Origin: Serratia sp. H1w
GTDB lineage: Bacteria; Pseudomonadota; Gammaproteobacteria; Enterobacterales; Enterobacteriaceae
Direction of reading: 5' to 3'
DNA length: 64,000 nt
Assembly: GCF_000633355.1 (NCBI RefSeq)
Contig: NZ_AYMQ01000065.1
Coordinates: 1-64,000 of the forward strand
A model generated the notes under the pieces. That model made no database searches. It was not told the origin of the DNA and saw only the letters and a list, made by a program, of their open reading frames with translations. Shown here in pieces: positions 57,970-64,000 of this stretch (positions are counted from its first letter, which is position 1; each line of letters starts with the position of its first letter). Made by a program: the position numbers and the translations under genes.

Positions 57970-59045
57970 GCAAGCGTGCTCCGCGCGGCTGCAATCACCA
58001 CGTCTGTAGGTATAAGGTCCAGGTAGCGCTCATCGGTACCGGTATCAATGGCATCCGGGTCTGGCAGATTGCCGTAGTCCCCGGCCCAAATCACCTGGCC
58101 GATAACCTGCCAGGGGCGCCAGAATACCAGTTTGGATGGCCCGAACAGCGCCACGCAGGGGGTTTGTAATGCCGCCGCCATATGCATGGGGACGGAGTCC
58201 ACCCCGATAAACAGTTTGGCATGGTCGATCAACGCTGCCAACTGACGCAAAGTTAACTTCCCGGCCAGAGAAACCACCCCTTGCTGTGGGCACTGTTTCA
58301 CTATCTGCGCCACCATATGCTGCTCTTTGGCATCCGGCCCCGAGGTGATCACCAACTGGTGCCCTTCGGCCTGCAATGCGCTGATGGTGGCCGCCATTTT
58401 TTCTTCGCTCCAGCATTTAAAAAACCAGCGCGAAGTGGGTTGTACCACGATATAGCTACCGGTGACGCCATTTTGTTGCAAAAGCTGGTGGCTGGTCTGC
58501 CAATCTTGTGGGCTGTAACTCATGGTGACCTGCTGACTTAGGCCAGGTAAACCCAGTGGTTGCAGCAGTGACAGATTCTGTTCCACGGTATGCAGATGCT
58601 CGTGCCCGGCGACGGGCACTAACTGAGTGTGGCAATGACGCCACAAGAAACCACGGCGCTTGGGAAAATCGAACCCCAGGCGGATGCGCGCACCGGTGAG
58701 ACGAGTAATCAACGCGCTGCGCCACTGGTCGGCCAGGTTGACCACCAGATCGTAGCGTTGCGCTTGCAACTGGCGGATCAGATGCAGTTCATGGCCGAGG
58801 TGCGCCTTGGTGCCCTGTTTTTTCCACTGGCGATCGATGGCAAATATTTGCGACAGCGCCGGGTTGCTCGCCAACATCTCCTGCGTTTCTTTGTACAGCA
58901 GGATGTCGATCTGGGCGTCGGGGTAGTTCTGCCGCAGCGTATTGATGACCGGCGTGGTCAGCAGCATATCGCCATGATGGCGCAGCTTGACGATCAGAAT
59001 ACGCTGTATTGGCGTGGCAGAAACAAGGGCTGGCGCGTCGTTCAT
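57966..59045 (-). CDS. waaQ: Lipopolysaccharide heptosyltransferase III WaaQ
   Basis: 359 residues, GT9: ILIVKLRHHGDMLLTTPVIN and VQPTSRWFFKCW and GVDSVPMHMAAAL are typical WaaQ motifs. It adds the side-chain heptose to heptose II. First gene of waaQ-wabG-wabH, with a 215-base divergent promoter region toward the deacetylase gene. Confidence 0.9.
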   Translation of the reverse strand: MNDAPALVSATPIQRILIVKLRHHGDMLLTTPVINTLRQNYPDAQIDILLYKETQEMLASNPALSQIFAIDRQWKKQGTKAHLGHELHLIRQLQAQRYDLVVNLADQWRSALITRLTGARIRLGFDFPKRRGFLWRHCHTQLVPVAGHEHLHTVEQNLSLLQPLGLPGLSQQVTMSYSPQDWQTSHQLLQQNGVTGSYIVVQPTSRWFFKCWSEEKMAATISALQAEGHQLVITSGPDAKEQHMVAQIVKQCPQQGVVSLAGKLTLRQLAALIDHAKLFIGVDSVPMHMAAALQTPCVALFGPSKLVFWRPWQVIGQVIWAGDYGNLPDPDAIDTGTDERYLDLIPTDVVIAAARSTLA

Positions 59046-59260
59046 AGTGAGTCGCTTTCAGGGAAACCAATCTTTGATTCTAAATGACCCGATCGCATGT
59101 GGCTACTGTTGCTCGGTTTTCTTGCCTGCGAACAAAAAAATAATGGCAGAGGGTGACAATTACGGCTCAATGTTGTCCAAACGAGGCGATAAAGTCGTTT
59201 GCCCTGATGAATGGGGCTGCGTAACATAATGTAAATCTGTGGCTATCAGGCTCTTAACGT

Positions 59261-60217
59261 ATGACTAAACCGGCGTTTCTTATCACTATTGATACCGAAG
59301 GCGATAATCTGTGGCAGAACCACGATCGTATTTCGACCGAGAACACGCGTTTCTTGCCGCGCTTTCAGGCGCTGTGTGAAAAATACGCCTGCAAGCCGGT
59401 TTATCTGACCAACTATGAAATGGCGGTGGATGCGCAGTACGTCGAATTTGCCCGCGATGTGATAGCACGCGGCACCGGCGAGGTGGGAATGCACCTGCAC
59501 GCCTGGAACAGCCCGCCGCTGACGCCGCTTACCGATGATGACTGGCGGCATAAGCCCTACCTGATCGAGTATCCGGCCGATCAGATCCGCGCCAAGGTCG
59601 ATCATATGACCAAGCTGCTGGAAGATACCTTCCAGACCAAGATGCTCAGCCACCGTGCTGGGCGCTGGGCGTTTAATGAGTTTTATGCTTCATTGCTGAT
59701 GGAGTATGGCTATCAGGTCGATTGTTCCGTCACCCCGCGTGTTAACTGGCAATATTCGCCAGGCAACCCGCAGGGCAACGGTGGCACCGATTATCGCCAT
59801 TTCCCTTCACAGGCCTACTTTATCGACCCGGCCAATATTGCCCAACCCGGCCATTCCCGTTTGCTGGAAGTGCCGATGAGCATTCAGTATAAACACTCAG
59901 CGCTGATGAATACGCTTAAGCAAGGCTATGATCGCCTGCGGGGTAAAAAGCGTTCGCCGTCGGTACATTGGCTACGCCCTGCCGGTAACAATCTGGACAA
60001 GATGAAGCTGGTGGTTGAGCGCTCTCTGGCGCAGGGGCACGATTACGTCGAGTTTATGCTGCACTCCTCCGAGTTTATGCCGGGAGGCAGCCCGACGTTC
60101 AAGAACGAGCAGGATATTGAGGCGTTATATCGCGATTTGGAGCAGCTGTTTGCCTGGTTGCAACAGCGCACGGTTGGCATGACCTTGGCTGAATACTATC
60201 AACTTAAAGTGAACTAA
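59261..60217 (+). CDS. wabN: Polysaccharide deacetylase family protein, WabN-like
   Basis: 318 residues. NodB-type features: LITIDTEGD with the catalytic/metal Asp, HLHAW supplying metal His residues, and SHRAGRWA. In Klebsiella WabN removes the acetyl group from core GlcNAc added by WabH, and both genes occur here. The identification rests on that context plus the fold; a different acetylated substrate is possible. Confidence 0.65.
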   Translation: MTKPAFLITIDTEGDNLWQNHDRISTENTRFLPRFQALCEKYACKPVYLTNYEMAVDAQYVEFARDVIARGTGEVGMHLHAWNSPPLTPLTDDDWRHKPYLIEYPADQIRAKVDHMTKLLEDTFQTKMLSHRAGRWAFNEFYASLLMEYGYQVDCSVTPRVNWQYSPGNPQGNGGTDYRHFPSQAYFIDPANIAQPGHSRLLEVPMSIQYKHSALMNTLKQGYDRLRGKKRSPSVHWLRPAGNNLDKMKLVVERSLAQGHDYVEFMLHSSEFMPGGSPTFKNEQDIEALYRDLEQLFAWLQQRTVGMTLAEYYQLKVN

Positions 60218-60218
60218 C

Positions 60219-61313
60219 ATGTCGAAAAAATGGAAAATTAAGGCCGCCGACTGGTTCTTGCGGCGCTACACGGCAAAGCACGGCCGTTTCCAGCCGCCTG
60301 CGACTTTCGACAGCCGTCTCCAGTTCGAGAATATCGTGATTTATTCCACGACGGCGCTGGGGGACTTTATGTTCAATACCCCGGTGTTAAGAGCAATGCG
60401 TGAACGTTATCCGAATGCGCATATCACGCTGGTCGTGCATCAAAAGAATAGGGAGCTGGTAGAAAACGGCCGCTATTACGATCGCGTGGTGTATTGGAAC
60501 AGTAAAATAAAGACCCTGAGGCCGCTGTTGAAATCGTTGCGTGAGCATCAGCCTGATTTGGCGCTGATCATGCACTCGCATCTGCCCTATGACATTATCA
60601 GCGCCATTATGGCCGGGGCCAAATATGTCATCAGGGATAACTACAGTTCGGGTATCTGCGGGCTGGAGCCTTGGCTGACCAACTATGTGTTCCATTATTA
60701 CGGCCACTTTATCCGCCGTAAGCTGGAGCTGGTTTCCATTCTGGGTTGCCGCAGTAACGATCCGACCATGGAGATACCGGCGCCTTATACGCCAGGCATT
60801 AAAAATCCTGATTTCTGCACCATTGGTTTCCAGCTCGGCGCTTCGACAGAATCGCGCTGCTGGCCGGTAGGGCACTTTGCCAAACTGGCGGATATGCTGG
60901 TTGCTCGCTATGACAATATGCGTTTCGTATTGATTGGTGCACCGATGGAAGAGGGGAAAGCCCAGCAGTTCCAGCGGCTGATCAATGCCAACACTCAAGC
61001 CTGCGTTGATAACCAGATCGGCAAGACAGGGTTGCAAGGGGCGCTGACGCTGATTAGCAGCCTCGATGTGCTGGTGACCGGAGACACCGGGCCGCTCCAT
61101 CTGGCGGTGGCCTTGAAAACCAAGACCATCAGCCTGTTTGTCACCGCCGATCCCCGCTCAACCGGGCCGATCCAGGATCACGACCTGCACCGCATTATTC
61201 ATCAGTCACGCACGGGTTACACGATGCCATTAGAGGCGGAGGGCCCGGTGGGCGTGATACAGCCGCAGCGGGTTTATGATGAGATCGTCGCTCACGTACC
61301 GTTGAACCCTTGA
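60219..61313 (+). CDS. Glycosyltransferase family 9 protein (heptosyltransferase-like)
   Basis: 364 residues with an N-terminal basic extension before the GT9 start NIVIYSTTALGDFMFNTPV; later GFQLGASTESRCWP and VTGDTGPLHLAVALKT form the donor site. It follows the deacetylase gene by one base, so the pair is an operon, and probably adds an outer-core heptose. Distinct from both other GT9 proteins here. Confidence 0.82.
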   Translation: MSKKWKIKAADWFLRRYTAKHGRFQPPATFDSRLQFENIVIYSTTALGDFMFNTPVLRAMRERYPNAHITLVVHQKNRELVENGRYYDRVVYWNSKIKTLRPLLKSLREHQPDLALIMHSHLPYDIISAIMAGAKYVIRDNYSSGICGLEPWLTNYVFHYYGHFIRRKLELVSILGCRSNDPTMEIPAPYTPGIKNPDFCTIGFQLGASTESRCWPVGHFAKLADMLVARYDNMRFVLIGAPMEEGKAQQFQRLINANTQACVDNQIGKTGLQGALTLISSLDVLVTGDTGPLHLAVALKTKTISLFVTADPRSTGPIQDHDLHRIIHQSRTGYTMPLEAEGPVGVIQPQRVYDEIVAHVPLNP

Positions 61314-61344
61314 GGGAAGAAACGCATCGGTTACCCGGTGCGTT

Positions 61345-62325
61345 TTAACGTTTCTTCAGCCACCAACGGATTTTCGACAGGCAGTGGTCTACGCGTGCGA
61401 AACGCATCTGGTAGATCTTCTTGCGAGGCACGTCGCTGTTGCTACATACCGCAGCCGTTTGGCGGAGGATCTTCAGGGTTGCTGGCTCATAGCGGTAATA
61501 GCCGTAGACTGCCTTCGACATGGCCTTTACCTCAGAAAATCCGTTGGCGAGCATCAAGGCGGCCAACTGGCGTAAAGGTTCATCACCGCGATGAGCCTCG
61601 ACGAATCGCAGCATCTTCTGCATGGCGAACAGCATATCTTCAATATCTTTGGCTTTGATATTACGAGTGATCCCCCGGTCATTATCCCGATATAAGTAGA
61701 GCTGGTGGTCGAGGTGAGCGATTTGCCGGGTTTTGAAATATTGGAACGGGGTGAAGATCACGTCTTCATAACGCCGGCCGTTTTCGAAAGTTTCTCCAGC
61801 CAACAGAGTACGCCGGTAAACCCGGCTCCACACGTGCCACATTGAGTGGGCAAACAGCGGCTTCAGACTGGCCAGGCCGTGCCGTTCCAAATCGTAAATG
61901 CTGTAGCGTATCTCGCTATTGGCGGACGGTACTGGCGGGCTGCCAGAGAATTTCTGATAGTTGAAATCAATCAGGTCATCTCTGCCTGCAAGTAACAGCG
62001 GGCGCAGGATTGCCAGGTAATCGCTGCTCAGCAGATCATCACCGTCCAGGAAAGCAACATAGCGCCCGCTGACGTGTTGCAAACCGACGTTACGGGCGTT
62101 AGCCACGCCGCCATTTGCCTGAGTAATGAATTTGCTAAGCGGGTGCGGTCTTGACGCCAGAAATTGGTTCACCAAGGCCGCAGAAGTATCGCTTGAGCCG
62201 TCATCGATAATCACCACTTCAATATCATCGGTAATCTGATTGAACAACGAGCTCAGGCAGGCGATAACAAAATCTTCATTGTTGTAAATCGGCACGATAA
62301 AGCTGAGCAGGGGCGACGAACTCAT
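61345..62325 (-). CDS. Glycosyltransferase family 2 protein
   Basis: 326 residues. GT-A fold with FIVPIYNNEDFVIACLSSL and the DxD motif FLDGDDLL. The C-terminal half is basic and amphipathic, as in membrane-associated GT2 enzymes. Overlaps the ligase gene by four bases, so it is translated with it; outer-core or O-unit sugar transfer is likely. Convergent with the GT9 gene. Confidence 0.8.
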   Translation of the reverse strand: MSSSPLLSFIVPIYNNEDFVIACLSSLFNQITDDIEVVIIDDGSSDTSAALVNQFLASRPHPLSKFITQANGGVANARNVGLQHVSGRYVAFLDGDDLLSSDYLAILRPLLLAGRDDLIDFNYQKFSGSPPVPSANSEIRYSIYDLERHGLASLKPLFAHSMWHVWSRVYRRTLLAGETFENGRRYEDVIFTPFQYFKTRQIAHLDHQLYLYRDNDRGITRNIKAKDIEDMLFAMQKMLRFVEAHRGDEPLRQLAALMLANGFSEVKAMSKAVYGYYRYEPATLKILRQTAAVCSNSDVPRKKIYQMRFARVDHCLSKIRWWLKKR

Positions 62326-63554
62326 ATTGCCGGTTCCTGACGTTTTTTCACCGACAGTACGCTGGTGATGATGGCCAGGCAGAAGATTGCCGTGCCTTCC
62401 GTACTGAAGAAAATGACGTCGCTTAACCCATAAACAAACAGGCTGAAGGTCACCCCCAGCATCAGCGCATTTCGATACGGCTTAAATGCGGAGATAAACA
62501 GACCGATGTAGAGTGCCAATAAAAACAGCGTTCCCCAAATGCCTTTGAGCGAATAGGTTTCCAGCAGTTCATTATGCAGATGCACGTTGATATAAGGCAT
62601 CACACCGTACAGGCGTGGTTCTTGAGCAACGATAGCGAGGATCTCTTTCCCACGCTGTTCCGCCGATTGCCCCAACAGGGCCTCTGACCCGGTACGGATC
62701 GCGATGGTTTGCATTGTCAGGCGGGAAATGATCGAGTTATCCACTTGAGGCTGATCGATCATTTGCAAATTGGCTTTGAAATCGTTAATCCGTTGCTCTA
62801 TCTGTGCCTTGAAGGCGAAGCCACAGGCTAACAGTAATAAAGGGACCGCAGCGACGAGCTGGATCTTATGTTTGCGGGTCACCAGATCTTTGGTCGCCAG
62901 CAGCGACAGACAGATCGCTACGGGGTACACCAGTATGGCTGCCCGCGTCCCGGTGAGGATGATGGTAGAGAAGGTGAGTAAGAAGCCAAGCACATACAGC
63001 GCAATGCGATATCGGGTCCGCAGCATCAGTATCGCCTTCATCATCACCAGGCTGATGGCGGTCATCAGATAGGCAACGACGGTGGCACGGTCGAAGTTAA
63101 GCTCCACGCGCGGGATATCTAACTGTAGACCCTGATACAGCGCATAGCCATTGACGGCCAAACCGCACCCCAAAGCCACGACAATAAAGGCGCGCTGCAT
63201 GCAAAGCCGCTCATTTAACGCGATCAACAAAATAAACGCGGTTGCAATTTGCAGCTTCCCGGTCGACATATACGAGCGGTAAATATTGATATATTCGCCA
63301 GGCTGCTTGAAATGGTTCATCCAGAAAATCGTCCCCATGCCCACGCAGAAGAACAGCACCGGCAGGATCAGATTTCTTTTGTTTTTCAGGAAGTACCTTA
63401 AGTGCAGGCAAACGGCAATAAAGGAGATGTAGCTGGCAACGTAAAACAGGTTACGCCCCGTGTCGGAGCCAAACGGAATAGTACAAAAGGCAATGGCACA
63501 TCCCAGATAGATCAGATAACTGAATACGGGGTGCGGTGCTGTTTCTTTAAACAT
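62322..63554 (-). CDS. waaL: O-antigen ligase WaaL
   Basis: 410 residues from MFKETAPHPVFSY; a longer start at 63635 would overlap the upstream gene. About 11-12 transmembrane helices and a large periplasmic loop near residues 270-340 with YINVHLHNELLETYSLKGIWG, where the conserved His (HNELLE) lies. WaaL joins undecaprenyl-linked O antigen to core-lipid A at the outer face of the inner membrane. Ligases are very divergent, so the name rests on topology, the loop motif and location. Confidence 0.82.
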   Translation of the reverse strand: MFKETAPHPVFSYLIYLGCAIAFCTIPFGSDTGRNLFYVASYISFIAVCLHLRYFLKNKRNLILPVLFFCVGMGTIFWMNHFKQPGEYINIYRSYMSTGKLQIATAFILLIALNERLCMQRAFIVVALGCGLAVNGYALYQGLQLDIPRVELNFDRATVVAYLMTAISLVMMKAILMLRTRYRIALYVLGFLLTFSTIILTGTRAAILVYPVAICLSLLATKDLVTRKHKIQLVAAVPLLLLACGFAFKAQIEQRINDFKANLQMIDQPQVDNSIISRLTMQTIAIRTGSEALLGQSAEQRGKEILAIVAQEPRLYGVMPYINVHLHNELLETYSLKGIWGTLFLLALYIGLFISAFKPYRNALMLGVTFSLFVYGLSDVIFFSTEGTAIFCLAIITSVLSVKKRQEPAI

Positions 63555-63582
63555 GAAGAGTGGTTTCCGACTCACATTACGG

Positions 63583-64000
63583 TTAGGCAATAAAGGATTG
63601 CAGCCTGTCATCGAATTCGCTTTTGAACAGATCATAGCTGAAATGCTGAGCGGGATACTGTCGGGCGTGCTGGCTCATACTGTTATAGGTTTCCGCTACC
63701 AGTAATTTCTCTACGGCATCCGCACAGTCGATATGCGACAGCAGCTTCGGCGTGACCAGGCTATCGGTGACTGGGTCGTAAACCTCATGCGGGAAATCGA
63801 CCTTGATACCGGTTAACTGCTGGTGCTCTTCAATGGTCACCGTTGGCGTCAAGCCAATGCCGCAGTAGCCGTCTTTCACCGCTTCCGGCTGGCCATCGAC
63901 CATCGGGAAGATCACCGGTACGCCAAAATACAGCGATTCCATGCAGGATAGGCCGAACGGTTCGGTGATCGGCGTACTCATATAAATTTGTGTGCGGTTG
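63583..64000 (-). CDS. Glycosyltransferase family 4 protein, C-terminal part (cut by the window edge)
   Basis: 139 residues visible, continuing beyond base 64000. EPFGLSCMESLYFGVPVIFP is the GT4 E-x7-E donor-binding motif near the end of the enzyme. It lies 28 bases upstream of waaL on the same strand. Likely another core sugar transferase. Confidence 0.75.
   Translation of the reverse strand, partial: NRTQIYMSTPITEPFGLSCMESLYFGVPVIFPMVDGQPEAVKDGYCGIGLTPTVTIEEHQQLTGIKVDFPHEVYDPVTDSLVTPKLLSHIDCADAVEKLLVAETYNSMSQHARQYPAQHFSYDLFKSEFDDRLQSFIA

Overview
The window looks like the chromosome of a Serratia-like enterobacterium. The gene order yicH-xanP-gltS-recG-trmH-spoT-rpoZ-gmk-ligB-yicG ... dinD ... 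yicC-rph-pyrE-slmA-dut-coaBC-radC-rpmB-rpmG-mutM-coaD-waaE-waaA is the E. coli/Serratia arrangement, and most proteins align closely by memory with E. coli K-12 products. The lipopolysaccharide core genes (waaE, waaA, wabH, wabG, waaQ, a WabN-like deacetylase) match the Serratia/Klebsiella core type. Species assignment is inference from synteny and protein similarity.

Region by region. 1-3.25 kb: an AT-rich run of small genes on the + strand that looks like an orphan immunity-gene array behind a polymorphic toxin cut by the window edge; it includes a frameshifted gene, a truncated stub, an Imm35/YrhB-like gene and a tandem duplicate pair. 3.3-28.3 kb: core chromosome. It carries an AsmA-like protein, the purine and glutamate transporters, DNA repair and stringent response genes, a nucleoside transporter, a periplasmic Ntn hydrolase with a divergent LysR regulator, the selenocysteine-containing formate dehydrogenase-O operon, three small unknown genes, and dinD. 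A 204-bp MITE-like insertion with a 9-bp target duplication lies at 20.74-20.94 kb.

28.46-44.42 kb: a 15.9-kb integrated element lying between dinD and yicC, which are neighbours in E. coli. It is bounded by 94-bp imperfect direct repeats that contain the yicC terminator hairpin. The right part is a P4-like satellite module: integrase, AlpA, Icd-like protein, DUF4222 protein and primase-helicase. The left part holds a second, unrelated tyrosine integrase, broken spanin genes and an intact, compact contractile-tail module: Dit-like protein, baseplate plug, hub, a secreted small protein and a Gp138-like spike with an HxH tip. Two inverted clusters of GGTTCA iterons lie 6.2 kb apart, one of them between the primase and the tail genes, and resemble a P4-style ori/crr pair. 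Further short-repeat families sit at gene starts.

44.4-64 kb: core chromosome again. yicC; the rph-pyrE attenuated operon; slmA, dut, coaBC; radC; ribosomal protein genes; mutM, coaD; then a mosaic, two-strand lipopolysaccharide core locus running off the right edge inside a glycosyltransferase gene.
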